Shown here piece by piece: positions 34,301 to 44,996 of a stretch of 64,000 nucleotides of DNA. Where the stretch lies: positions 124,001-188,000 of the forward strand of contig MU863934.1 in the NCBI GenBank assembly GCA_033296885.1, written 5' to 3'. A program made the position numbers and the translations under genes. The notes under the pieces were generated by a model. It was not told where the DNA came from, did no database searches, and saw only the letters and a program-made list of their open reading frames with translations. Within the stretch, counting starts at the first letter, position 1, and each line of letters begins with the position of its first letter. The DNA is from Triangularia verruculosa. Taxonomy: Eukaryota; Ascomycota; Sordariomycetes; Sordariales; Podosporaceae.

Positions 34301-34369
34301 CGGGGCGGCAGCTGGTTGCGGAGCCAGGAATGAGCGCAGGTCGCTCACCTGGGTCTCGAGATGTTCCAT
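31313..34369 (-). CDS. Zn(II)2Cys6 fungal-specific transcription factor, 880 aa, five exons with a 17-nt microexon
   Basis: Exons are 34369-34064, 33912-33896, 33747-32598, 32537-32268 and 32212-31313. Lengths keep frame throughout (2643 nt). The 17-nt exon encodes YTSIAC with its last codon split. It lies between introns of 151 bp (TACTAAC branch) and 148 bp, and is required to produce the canonical motif KRNR-YTSIAC-NECKRRKIKCNG...CHRCGNLNLQC. A leucine-zipper-like coiled coil follows (SAQVSRLQEQVDTLFTAINA). Then come a Pro/Ser linker and the fungal_trans middle domain (FNEAEMLRLCQLHEEEVGAMYP; LCLELGLHRREG; FWSVYVLDRRWSFSTG). The N terminus has a poly-Thr tract, and the C terminus is Ser/His/Gln-rich and disordered. 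It is a sequence-specific nuclear regulator of unknown targets. In-frame ATGs upstream to 34519 are possible but the added sequence looks like leader. Confidence 0.88.
34138..34173. repeat. (GGT)n microsatellite coding poly-Thr
   Basis: A run of GGT on the plus strand encodes a stretch of about eleven Thr in exon 1 of the Zn2Cys6 regulator. Its length is likely polymorphic. Confidence 0.8.
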
Positions 34370-34821
34370 TGCAACATGCGCGCCCTTTTTTCCCGATTGT
34401 CCCCTCCCGGACACGCTTCTCTTTACCACCAGAAAAGGCAGCGAGCTGAATGAAGGGGACTGGGCAAGCCACCCAAATGTCAGCACTTGGCCTCTGGCAG
34501 CTGTGTCCACGTGACACATTAAAGACTACCGCTTCTTTCCGCCCTCTGTCCTTCGAGCTTTCCTGGTCTTGGGCTGCTGCCCTGGCACACTCGGACGCCA
34601 TTCCGGATCGGTGCTAGCCCGGTTGGCGAAAGCGGAGATCCCCGCGTCGTCTCGGGCAAAGCTATGACGCCCTGGCAGGCTCCCGAAGATCGATCCACCG
34701 CTGCCAACAGGCAGCCTTCGACTCTCCAACAAGCAACAAAGAATAGCCCGGCACTTATTGAAGCTTGGAAGGGACATTCGTCTGTGTCTAAGTATGGAGT
34801 ATTAACCTGGAAGTGCAAGTG

Positions 34822-36202
34822 TCACCTGTGTACACCACTGTAGATGGTTCCTGAGCAGCGCCCAAACCCAACTCTCAGCCCGCTACCGTTGTCAGCACAG
34901 AAGCCTCTGAGAGTGACGCTGTCTCCATCCTTCAAAAACGTCCTGGCATTCATGCCTGCCAGCAACACTTCCTTCTTCCCGTTCTCCGTCATCTCCAGCA
35001 AGCTTCCTCGCTCCTCAACACCTCCCGGCCCGCTAATGGTCCCTGACCCAAGCAGGTCTCCGGTACGCATCGGACACCCGCCAAGAGTGTGATGCGCAAT
35101 CATCTGGGGGAACGACCACATCAAATACTTGGAGCTTGTCCTTCCGATCGTGGTTGTGCTACCGTCCGAGGCTACCACATGAATGTCAGTCGGAGCTATT
35201 CGTTATCACCAGCAAGCAGAACTTACTCGTCAAATCGACTTCCAGCTTGATGTCAAACACCACCTTCTCACCCTCTTCCTGCAAATACCCCTGCAGCTCA
35301 ATCTTGTTCTCAATATCACTCTTCACCCTGAACGGCTCCAATGCATCGGCCAAGACCACCCACGCGCTGATCGTCGTCCCGAAATTCTTGCCATTAAACG
35401 GACCCAGCGGCACATACTCCCACGCCTGGATGTCTCTTGCGCTCCAATCGTTCAGCAAAACATAGCCAAAGATATACTCCTCAGCCCGTTTCACATCCAC
35501 AGACTCGCCCATCTCGTTGGGCTTTGAGATGAAGCATCCCACTTCGAGCTCGATATCCAATTTCCTCGTAGGCCCAGTGACCGGTTGCTTTGGCTCTGCT
35601 TTCGGGTCAAGCAGTATCTGTCCCACTGGCCTCCTAATCGGTGTCCCATCCACAACGATACTCGACGCCCGGCCATGGTAACCAACCGGTAAGTGCATGT
35701 AATTCGGCTGCAGGGCGTTTTCTGGTCCACGAAACATCACGCCAACCGCCCAGGCGTGATGGTAGCCAGCGTAGAAGTCGGTGTAGTCGGAGATCCACAT
35801 GGGCAGGTGCATCGTGACTTCGGACAGCCGCTTCAGAGCCTTCGTTCTCACTCCTTCGTTGTCCTTCAGAAGCTGAGGAAATGGCGTGTCCTGGCATAAC
35901 AGGTCTTGGAGGCCTTTTCGTACACTTCTGTGAACTGGCCGTCCAAGGGCAGCAAAGGCGTTCAGAGTAGCCTGGCTTAAAGCAAGTTTCAGATGGCCAA
36001 CATCAACACCTTGGAAAACTTCGGCGACATTCTCCTCTGTTGTCGAAGTCAGCCATGTTTCTAAGTCCAGGGCAAAGTCGCCAATAGCTATCGCTGGACG
36101 AGGAGTGTGATTGTCGGGGCTGCTGATGATGCCAAAGGGGATGTTGGCCAGAGAGAAGTCGCTAGAGGGGCTGTAGTCGGAGATCCAGGATTCGTTTGCC
36201 AT
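34822..36202 (-). CDS. fahA: Fumarylacetoacetase (tyrosine/phenylalanine catabolism), 441 aa
   Basis: Exon 1 (36202-35227) and exon 2 (35171-34822) flank a 55-bp intron (GTAAGT, GACTGAC branch, GTGGTAG) that splits a Thr codon. The enzyme hydrolyses 4-fumarylacetoacetate to fumarate and acetoacetate, the last step of tyrosine breakdown, in the cytosol. Landmarks: N-terminal SH3-like domain; active-site block DYTDFYAGYHHAWAVG, with the metal Asp and catalytic His; LPVGYHGRASS; metal ligands in LDIELEVGCF; NDWSARDIQAWEYVPLGPF-NGKNFGT; and HHTLGG / GDLLGSGTISGP near the end. Length is normal. No other tyrosine-pathway gene (homogentisate dioxygenase, maleylacetoacetate isomerase) is seen in the window. 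The Zn2Cys6 regulator is the next gene in the same orientation, but a functional link is speculative. Confidence 0.95.
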
Positions 36203-37073
36203 TTTGCTCCAACTTTCTGGTGCCTAGTCGTCAAAAGCGAGTGTGACTTGAGACCTAAATGTCTTGTGTTGTCTGGAGAAGGGAGGTGTTCAGGCAACAC
36301 CGGCGCGGGACTGGACCGACGGAAGCCGAGCACCCCGCATTAGCCCGTTCCCCGCGATTCCGCGTATACCACCGACCCTGTGGTCTTCAAAGCTTCCAGG
36401 TTGTCAAGTAACTCCAACTTGATGGTCGGCTAGCCTATCCCGCTCTGACTATGGACAGTGGGCCGAGCAAGGCCACTGGCAATTCAACCAACATTGTTAC
36501 ACCTAATTTTAACTGAGATGGATCCCGTATAAATACACAATTTCTACCAGGAACAGGGCACGCTGTTAGGATATCCCATGACTCAAGTTATGTTGAGGCT
36601 CCGACGTCTTATGACGCTGGTTTTTAGGAGATGCAAAGAACGAGAGTGCATGCCCAACGTCAAGTCAAGCTACCTGATACAGGGGCGAATAACAAGACTC
36701 GGTACCTGAAAGTCAGACCAACAAACCGAGAGGACCAAAAACTGCCCCGTCTCTTGAAGTAAGAAGTAAAACAAATAGGTAGAAAAGCTGAAGGATGTAG
36801 AGGTGGCAAGAACAAAATAAGGGGCACCGTCAAGGTAAGGCTAAACGGCCTTGTCTGAGGCTGAGCTGTCAAATCGTCAAGACATTCCGATATATCTAAA
36901 AAACCCAAACGCATCATTCACCACCGGGAGCAATACCCCCGAGCAGTCCGATACCCGTGCACAAGCCATAGAAGAAACCATCACACAAGGCTATAGAAAG
37001 ACTCGGGTCAGTTCACCGTAATCAATCTGAACACAAGGACAATATGAGGAAGAAGCAGAGCAAAACGTACCGG
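36203..37073. other. Intergenic region with an orphan TATA box and a small ORF
   Basis: No recognisable gene. A plus-strand TATAAATA at 36528-36535 is followed 43 bp later by an ATG opening a 43-codon frame (36578-36709, MTQVMLRLRRLMTLVF...). It may reflect a short transcript, or chance. Confidence 0.4.
36528..36535 (+). promoter_or_regulatory. Orphan TATA box (TATAAATA)
   Basis: A perfect TATAAATA on the plus strand with no recognised plus-strand gene downstream; the genes on both sides are on the minus strand. Confidence 0.3.
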
Positions 37074-40060
37074 TCAATCCAGCCTTGTTCTGCTCATACC
37101 TGAGGCATCACCAGGACCCAAAAAGGCCAAACAGGAGACAGGCACCCTAGGTGAGAAACCCGATGGGCGGTTATTACCAGCGACCACGCAATACCCCGTG
37201 ATAATTCCAGTGGCGGGGTTTGGCGAGCCGTCCTGATTCTTGGACGGCGCCGGGTCGCCCGGGCAAGCTACGGTGCGGTAATTGCCCCGAGTATCCGTCA
37301 CCATGACGCACGTGTTGCTTCCAGACTTGGCCGGCGAGTAGCCGTTTCTTCCGAGACACTCGTCGCAGCTCATGTATTCCAAAAACTCGGTGTTGCGGTA
37401 GCACACCAACTCTCCCGGTATCCTGCGGACGACGGGATCGTCGTTACAGGGGATCTCTGGCGGCGGTTTGGGGACGACGTCTTCACACCCACTGAGCCAA
37501 GCGGCGATGGCGCCCGTGGTCGGGTTCACGGCCACATAGCTCGCCCGCCCCGTCTTCTGGAGTTTGGCCCAGCGGACACAGTTGCCCGAGGTGCCGACGC
37601 CGCTCGCAATCTCGCCGCCGTCGAGCCAGGCCGGTAGATTGGGGTAGTTGTTGTACCAGACGCGCGCCTTGCCTCTGGCGGCGCTGGTCCAGACGTAGTC
37701 GGCCTTGCCGTCGCCGTTGATGTCTTGGAACGAGATCTCCTCGGGCCGCTGGCCGATGCCCGAGGCGTCGGCTTGCGGCAATGGCTTCCAGATGGGCTGC
37801 GTGGATGATGTCCAGGTAGTTCGGTAGATGATGGTGCCGCCGTTGGGCTTGAGGAAGATATAGTCGGCGAGGCCGTCTCCGTCAATGTCGGCAAACCGGA
37901 CATGGGCCCCGCGCCCGAGACCGCTCGCGACCTGGCCAATCCCCTCGAACCGCCAGCCGCTCGCGAAACCCGAGTCCGGGCCTCTGTTCAGATACACCGT
38001 CAGCGCCCCCGTCTTGGGATCCAGGATCAGGTAGTCGGCTTTGCCGTCGCCGTTGATGTCGGCAAGCTGCACCGTCGCAGCCCGGCCTCTGCCGGAAGCA
38101 ATCGGTTGGCCACCGTAGAGAGGGCTCCAGCTCCAGCCGAGAACGTCATCCTGGTTCGGACCCTTGTTGATGTAAACAGTAATGGCGCCCGTGTCCGGGT
38201 GAAGCCGCACATAGTCGTCGAGACCATCACCATCAATATCGGCGAACCGGAGCCCGTCCATCGTCATGCTGGTGTCGGCACTGTTTTTGTTGTACCAAAC
38301 CTCGAGAGCTCCGTTGTCACCGACGTGGATGTAGTCAGCCTTCCCATCGCCGTCCATATCGGCGAGTCTGATCTCGCGAAAAGGCTTGTTGATACCGCTC
38401 GCGATCGTCTTTGCAGGCCCTTGGTTGATATACACCGGCACGCCCTCCTTTTGCGTACGCTGGTTGAGGTAGCCGGTAAGACCTGCGTCTTCGTCCCAAG
38501 TGAGATAATCGTCACGGCCATCTCCATCTATCTGTTTGTTGCCCGCTCCCATGTCAGCTAACCTTTCAGTAAGTACCTACCGTTGTCGTGGGAATCACTC
38601 ACATCTGCAAACACAAGGTGGTCAACGTCGGGTGACGCACCCGATGCAATCCCCCCTTCACCCAAGAAAACCACGTCCTGTCCACCCACGGATCCAGTAT
38701 TCAGCCAGTGAGCCAGGGAGCCTCTGGCGCCGATGTAGACGTAATCTGCCCTGCCGTCCCCGTTGATGTCCGGGAAGCGCAGCGTCTTCCAGTTGGCGTG
38801 GGGGACTCCCCGGGCCACCTGGCCACCCTCGACGAACTTCCATCCGTTAGCCCAGCCGCTATCAGGGCCGTAGTTCCACCAGACATTGATGGCCCCGGTA
38901 TCTGGATTGATTACGATGTAGTCGGCAAGCTAGATAGGTAATGAAGCAAGCTTTGTTAACAGAGGAGGGCAAATGAGGATGAGGAGAGGAAGAAAGAGAA
39001 GAAGTAAGTGGACAGGGATGAACTTACACCGTCGCCGTTCAAATCCGCAAGCTGGACTCCGGCAGCGGGACCTCGGCCGCTGCCAATGATGCCCCCATTG
39101 TTTCCGCATGGTGACTATGGGTCAGGAAGATTGTTCTTCCAGCAAATTATCATTCCGGTCACTGGGTCGAGCCAGACATAGTCTAAGCAGGAAAAGAGTG
39201 GCGGGTAAGTAACTGCAAAGCGAATATCAGCACAAAAATGATAGAACAAACTTACCGGCTTTCCCGTCGCCGTTCATGTCGACAAGCCGAACATACTTGG
39301 GGTCCTGGTCAATGCCAGAGGCAACCTGTCCGACTCCCTGCCAGCGGTTCGTAGTGAGCTGCCAACCACCCATCTGGCCCACCCCGAGGGCAATCTTGCC
39401 AGTGGAGAACCAATGTGGCTTTGCCCTGCACACACCGGCATTGATAGCACCAGCCGCGGCGCTGGCGATGGTGGCTTTTGATGTTACCTGTACGGGACTG
39501 GTGCCCCAGTCGAGGGGAGGAATGTCTTTATCAAGGCCGCCATTCCTGTCGATGCTGTCGGCCCTGTCGGGGCCAGGGCCCACAGGCGCCGTGATCCAGG
39601 ACTTGGGTATCTGCGTCAAGAAGTCGAACCAGTAGTCTCCAATGACACGGTACCCTTGTTCTGCCGGGTGAATGCAGTCCGGAAAGAGGCTGGTGGGGAT
39701 CGGCGTAAGGTTGGCAGCGAGGGCGTGCTTACCTGCCGCTCTCCGCAGATTTACAATGCCGGTCGAGTTATACTTTAGGGCGAATTTGAAAAAGCTTCAT
39801 CCTGGCGGGTTCTGGGGGCTGATGCGTCGGCTTCGGCGCCCTGGGAAGCAGAAATTGCTGATGTGTGGCCCGGCAGTGAACTCAGTGCGAGGCACTGCCA
39901 TAGTGAAAGCCACATGACTGTTGGTGTTTTGGTGGACTGGGTTGCGGTCGACAGCTCCCTCCAGAACACCAACTCTGGGCGGAAGGGCAGTCTTATACAT
40001 GACAGACAGCCAAACCAACAACCTGAGTGCTGACTGTAAGTTGTAAGTCCCGGAGGGCAA
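37074..40060 (-). pseudogene. SGNH-hydrolase / VCBS (FG-GAP) repeat gene with two premature stops
   Basis: Reading downstream from 40060, one frame gives the C-terminal half of an SGNH hydrolase. It includes VAFTMAVPRTEF, KYNSTGIVNLRRAAGKHALA and the catalytic Asp/His block PDCIHPAEQGYRVIGDYWFD. About nine VCBS/FG-GAP repeats follow (NGDGKADY, DGDGLDDY etc.), then a Cys-rich C terminus (EYMSCDECLGRNGYSP). Introns with good signals end at the repeat boundaries: the donor GTAAGT near 39256, an acceptor TATCTAG near 38931, and a donor GTGAGT near 38601 with acceptor AAACAG before 38531. Two in-frame stops interrupt otherwise good coding: TGA at 39797-39799 and a TAG in ...NNLPDP-stop-SPCGNNGG near 39115. 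I find no Ser-containing GDS block upstream. Either the gene is dead, or the coding model is missing introns I cannot see. The family would be secreted esterases; no signal peptide exon was located. Confidence 0.6.
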
Positions 40061-40561
40061 AAGTGCCTCCTGATCACACTTTCATTAACCACTCGTTATT
40101 TATCGCCGAGGTTGTCACATGGAAGAAAAAACCATGTAGAATCTCATACCAACAGTCAAGGCTTTTGGGGGCTGTTGGAGGCCGCACTCCAAAAGATCAA
40201 TCATTGATATTACCATGATCCTTCGAAACTGCCTTTTGGTCAGCGCGGTTGGTAGACACTCGAGCCATGCATAATTGTGACCATATGTAAGTTGCACGGA
40301 CCGGTCAGCTGACCATCAACCGCGACACAGTTTGAACTCTTTCAATATTGACAACGATAGTCTTGTAGCCTCTGTCCCAGAAAAGATAAAGTCCCCGGGG
40401 GAGGGCTGCGGGTGCCGGCAACAGTAGTCGAATTCTCGGGTTCTGTACCCGTTTCAGTGCCCTCTGGCACTTTTCTCTCGTCCGCCGCGGAGCCCCTGCC
40501 GGATTATTGATTCATTTGTGATCATACAAAGCTCTCTACTAATGGTAAGCAACCCTCAAAA
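40061..40561. other. Upstream flank of the SGNH/VCBS gene
   Basis: The missing 5' exons, if they exist, should lie here on the minus strand. I see no signal peptide or GDS-type motif. A short frame with RIMVISMIDLLECG (40115-40297) is only a weak candidate. Confidence 0.35.
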
Positions 40562-41389
40562 TCACAGCATAATCCCACACAACCTCGTAAACTCCTTCAG
40601 CAAAAGCCCATCCTCCCTTTTGTTGTACGCCGCCATCCTCGCCGCCGCCTTCGTCTGCGCAATGAACTCTCCACCATCCTTGACTAGCCAAAACGAAACC
40701 TCACACCCCCTCTTTCTCAACTCCTCAACCGTATGCTGTAGCTCCTCCCACAGATCCCGATTGGCGTACTTCCTCCCCTGCCTTCCCGCCTTCGGCTTTC
40801 TCCATCTCCTGCTCACCCATCTAGGCAACCACTGCGTAGCCCCCATGACGATATACTCCAGATCAGTCAAGATCACCACCCTCCTCCACCCCTCCCCACT
40901 CCACGCCCTAAACTGCAGAGCCGCAATCACCGCGCGAAGCTTTGCCCGGTTGGACGTGTGATCAATCACATCACCCTGCGGCCCTTCCTGTTCCAGCGGA
41001 AAGGCAATCGTTCCAGTTATTCGCTGCTCGGGGTGTTGCGTCAAAGGTAGCGTGACAGCAGCGCTGGGGACACCCGGTGAGTTATTGAACTTGAAGGAGG
41101 AGCCCCCGATGGGAGGGGATGATTTGTCAGCGTGCCGGCCGTTGTTGAGGCAGGACCCGTCGACGACGAGAAGGATCTCGCGGCTGTTGAAGCGGTTGAC
41201 GAAACGGGGGTGGACGGGCCGGTCGGGGGCGCGCACAGTTTGTAAGGGAAAGTGAGCTTCCGGTGAGAGGGTGGGGTCCTCGGGGTAGAAGAGGGAGGCT
41301 GGTTGGACTCGGGACCGGCGGGTGAGTTTCTTGGTGGAGGGGTGATGATCCGTGTCCGGGAGGGCGAGGAAGATGGCGGGTCTGTCCAT
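40562..41389 (-). CDS. RNase H-like protein, catalytic residues degenerate
   Basis: The ATG at 41389 (MDRPAIFLALPDTDHH) gives 275 aa; the frame is open 72 codons further upstream but that sequence looks non-coding. The C-terminal two-thirds has the fungal RNase HI-like layout: first strand LLVVDGSCLNNG (first catalytic Asp), helix TSNRAKLRAVIAALQFRAW, strand VVILTDLEYIVMGAT (third Asp), WRKP...NRDLWEEL and a C-terminal helix (FIAQTKAAARMAAYNK). In active enzymes the helix position reads AEL and the last motif AD. Here they are AKL and AQ, so two of four DEDD residues appear replaced. RNase H enzymes degrade RNA in RNA-DNA hybrids; this copy may have only a binding role, or be decaying. It is convergent with no close partner. 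Confidence 0.75.
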   Translation of the reverse strand: MDRPAIFLALPDTDHHPSTKKLTRRSRVQPASLFYPEDPTLSPEAHFPLQTVRAPDRPVHPRFVNRFNSREILLVVDGSCLNNGRHADKSSPPIGGSSFKFNNSPGVPSAAVTLPLTQHPEQRITGTIAFPLEQEGPQGDVIDHTSNRAKLRAVIAALQFRAWSGEGWRRVVILTDLEYIVMGATQWLPRWVSRRWRKPKAGRQGRKYANRDLWEELQHTVEELRKRGCEVSFWLVKDGGEFIAQTKAAARMAAYNKREDGLLLKEFTRLCGIML

Positions 41390-41739
41390 TGCAACGGGTC
41401 CCGAGTCGCCGCTTTGAAAAAGGAGTGAGGCACGCAGAACCGTCAATACTGGTGAGATTGACGTTGGGAAATGAGCTCGCTTGCGGGACCTGTAAGGAAA
41501 AAGCAATAAACGAAATCCCTGTGATTGGCGCGAAGCTCGTTTCCGAGCGATTGGGTCAGTTCCCCCCCCTCCCCCGCCATAATGAACAAAGGAGCGCCTT
41601 CCCAATACCTAAAGGTTTCGGTGCAAAATGATTGTTGTGCCGAGGACACAGACATGGCCAGCACCGGGACATGCAGCCTGGAAGCTTATTAGAGAAAATG
41701 AGCCCACAATCTCCATATCTGCATTGCATTGGTCTACAC

Positions 41740-42770
41740 TCAAACCAGTCCCTCCCTCTCCTCAATCTCCTCCTTGGACCAGCACCACTTATCCTGCAGT
41801 TCCCTATCCAGCACCTTCTCGTACACCCCCTTCTCCCACCACTCCCCCCAGCTTGTCAAAAACATCTGTTCCCTATCACTCGGGAAGTCGTCCCTCGTAA
41901 ATGCAGCCAGGATACTCTTCGCCCCATGTTCCACACTCTTCGCATCAGGCATGTCCATACCCAGCTTCATCCCCGATCCCCTCCCGATCCCAGTATTGGG
42001 GATCAGTCCGGGGGATACCGCCACAACTCTGCACTTCCCCTCCAGTCTTCTCCGCCACCACTGCGCGCTCAGCAGGTTCAAGAACTTTGTCTGGGCGTAC
42101 GTGTCGTTCGGTTCCACCCCTGACCCAACCTCCAAGTCCTTCTCCAGCGTGGAGGGGTCGGTGACTCGGCGGATGGCACCCGAAGACACGAAAATGATCC
42201 TCGTGGCGGAGTCGATCAGTTTCTTCTCGAGCAAGTGCACGAGGTAATGTTGAGCTGAATTTTGTTAGTGCTAGGAATTCAAAAAGCTGTCCGAGGTTGG
42301 ACATGATCACCTACAAAGATGATTGACTACAAACGCCTCGCAAAACCCCGACTTCGAATCCTTTGCTGCTTTGTCTGTCCCGTCCGAGACAGCAGCGTTC
42401 AGGAGCAGGTAGTCGATCTTCCCATCTGGACCGAGCCGCTCAAGTGTCGCGCTGGCAAAGGAAGCCGTTGACTTGAGGCTTGAGAGTTCCAGCGGAAGGA
42501 TGGACAGGATGTGATCAGTCTTGGGGTAAGATAGTGCATTGTAGGCTTGACCGGTGCGATTGATATCCCGGGCCCCCAGGACTAGGTTGAGGTGGGCGGT
42601 GGACGGAGTGAGGCTTGTAGGGGAACTCAAAAGAATTTTGATGAGTTCGAAGCCCTGTTGAGGATGTCAGTAGAGATCGTCAAATGAGAGAGGATTGAGT
42701 GGCATACCAGGCCAGAAGACGTGCCAGTGGCAACAATGGTTTTGGTTGCTTGTGCTATGGAAGAAGTCAT
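41740..42770 (-). CDS. Short-chain dehydrogenase/reductase (retinol-dehydrogenase-like), 305 aa
   Basis: Exons are 42770-42708, 42654-42315 and 42254-41740. Introns are 53 bp (GTATGC, CTACTGAC branch) and 60 bp (GTAGGT, CACTAAC branch). Phases agree and the total is 918 nt. The cofactor motif is TGTSSGLGFEL (TGxxxGxG). DYLLLNAAV corresponds to NNAG, IIFVSSGAI holds the catalytic Ser, and DTYAQTKFLN is the YxxxK dyad, followed by AVSPGLIPNTG. These are classical SDR features for an NAD(P)H-dependent oxidoreductase; the substrate is unknown. No signal peptide. The first exon is only 63 nt, and its last base completes the Leu just before the cofactor Gly. Confidence 0.9.
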
Positions 42771-44335
42771 TTTGGGTGTGCTCAGTTGGAGGTTATTCGC
42801 CTTGACCTGCAGTTTGTTTTGGTTATGGGATGAAGTTACGTGTGAGTTGGAACGAATCAAGCAAGGGTCGGTTGAGGTGACATAGGGAGGGGGTTAAGTG
42901 GGTGCGATGATGTAATCACTTCTATGGCTCAAACCTGGTGTGGTTTCACAACGTTGGCGACGAGAAGAAAATCAATGGCACCCAATACTGTCCACAAACG
43001 GCTTGAGATGTTTCTCTTTTAAACTTTGTAGGTATGCAACTCGGAGGTAGGACAAAACCCGCAATGTCCGGCGATTGGTAATCAAGCAGATGTTGGTTTC
43101 ACACAACTCTTTCTGTGCGAACGAATGTAATGGAAACTCATCCCCTGAGCTCGACTATCTCAGGCTGTACCTAGGTATGGTCTTGTAAAGTTTTGGATCA
43201 AGCACCACTACGGTCAATTGCTCCATTTTTCAAGGATTCAGACACAGATATGAGATCTGACACTAAGGTACAGTAGGTACTATCAATAAGAAACCCGTGA
43301 AAGTGAAAAGGCCATCAGCTTTGTGGCAAGATTTGTCCGCTGTTAAAGCTCTATGTTCATTCTGAGGTTCTTAATGTACTGGTTGAGGAATTCCTCGTCA
43401 GAAACACCGATCATGGCCTTGCTGGAAGCCGCGAAGCGAGCAAATCTCAGGTAGATACCCAACTCCGAAGTCCCCGAATTTATTTCTACCACTGAAGGCG
43501 ATAACTTGCTTGTGTTTGCCTCCAATATTCTCCAAGAAGAAACTCAGAGCCATGACCAGCCGCCTCAGAATCGAAACAGCGGCTATGCTTCTCCGAAATG
43601 GCCCAAAGTCTGGTGAGGTCTTGCAAGAGGGGTCAGTGACCGCTCCTAACCAATCCAGGGATCCATAGGCAGTGATACACGGCCTAGAATTGCTAGTAGC
43701 TGCTAGTCCGATTCTGTAAAATACCACTTGACCTAGAGTACAACGATCATTGGCACCCAAAGCGGCATAATACCTATTCCTGCAGTCTCCCCGTGGTCCA
43801 GTGCGGCACGGACTTTCAACTACCTTGACGACCGAGCAGGGGTTCCAGTAGATCTTTCCTGTATGGATCTAGCAGGTTGAGATCTAAGTGAACAGCTCAA
43901 GTTGCAGATACCAGAAACAAGATATGGGTGCCTAGCTAGGAAATCTGGGTTAGGGCTACCTCGTCTTACTATACAAGGGTGGCGGCGTCACAGGCTGTTG
44001 TCATTGGTCTACTCGGATCCAGCGCTTTGGGTTCAGGTATATAAACAGATTAATCACGGTCACATCGCCTCGGAAGATGGTGTTTAGTTTTGCAATAGTT
44101 AAATCCTCTTGAAGATCAGTTCACCAAACGAGTTTACGTCCAGGCGCGTAGCAACTACCCGAGTTTCCCATGATCGACTTCAATGTGCATCGTTTACTCC
44201 CAATGGCCTGGCTGCTCGGACTTTGTAGAAACTAGGTAACTAGGTACCCATCCCAAGAGATGACACAGACCAAGATAAACAACAAATCATGTTCTACTGC
44301 GAAAAGTCCCCAGATTCTTCCAGTCATCCCTCACG
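42771..44335. other. Intergenic, no gene seen
   Basis: About 1.5 kb between the divergent SDR and secreted-protein genes. Open frames (for example 43398-43760 minus) lack motifs. Short TAGGTA elements lie near 43170 and 44233. Confidence 0.5.
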
Positions 44336-44342
44336 TATAAAG
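44336..44342 (+). promoter_or_regulatory. TATA box (TATAAAG)
   Basis: It lies 85 bp before the ATG at 44427 and is followed by a CT-rich leader. Confidence 0.6.
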
Positions 44343-44426
44343 ACCCGACCTCCCCTTCCCCCTTAGTCGAACCATCCATCCCCATCAAACCCTTTCTCCA
44401 ATCTCACAAGCACCACCACCACCAAA

Positions 44427-44996
44427 ATGCGCCTCCCTACCCTCCTCCTCACCTCCCTTCTTTACGTCCCCCTCGCCACCGCCAACTTCGACATCTACCT
44501 CGCCTCCCAAAACCTCCCCGTCGACGGCGGCGCCCACCTCACCACAATGTGGACCATCTTCCCCTCGGACCCCTCCTGCAACGACGTCTTCAACGGCGGC
44601 TACTACCTCGACCAAAACGACGTCTCCGGCAACAAGATCGGCGTCCGTTGCGAGGGCAGCGGCTGCTTCGGCGGCGCCGCCTCCGACATAGACATCCTTG
44701 AGATGCACTTCACCAACAGCCCTCTCTACCATTGGAGTAAGTCTCCTATTCGCACCTAGCTACCTACTCACCCAAAGATAACCTAGCGGCTGACATAACC
44801 GTGAAAAGCAATCTACAAGAACCGCGGGCACCCCTACAAGATGTACGGGTTGGACGGCAACACCTACGGGGAGTGCATACTCTTTCCTGGTGATGACTAC
44901 CATTGCCCGAGGGGCGCCGAGACGCGGAGCGGTGTACGCAAGTTCCGGTGTCTGACGTCCTTTACTGTGGCTCAGATAAGGGCGGGCAGGCCATGA
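44427..44996 (+). CDS. Small secreted Cys-containing protein, effector-like
   Basis: Exon 1 (44427-44736) and exon 2 (44809-44996) flank a 72-bp intron (GTAAGT, GGCTGAC branch, GAAAAG) that splits a Thr codon. The product is 165 aa. The signal peptide is MRLPTLLLTSLLYVPLATA. The mature protein begins NFDIYLASQNLPVDGG and has six Cys (PSCNDV, VRCEGSGCFGG, GECILF, YHCPRG, FRCLTS), consistent with three disulfides. It is Gly/Asp/Tyr-rich. The layout resembles lineage-restricted secreted proteins of Sordariomycetes, some of which act outside the hypha. I know no named family. Third positions are almost all C, indicating high expression. Reading through the intron would truncate the protein at 110 aa. 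Confidence 0.8.

Noticed and set aside
37902..38561. 219-codon plus-strand frame
   Set aside because: Antisense to the VCBS repeats; its regularity comes from the repeats on the other strand.
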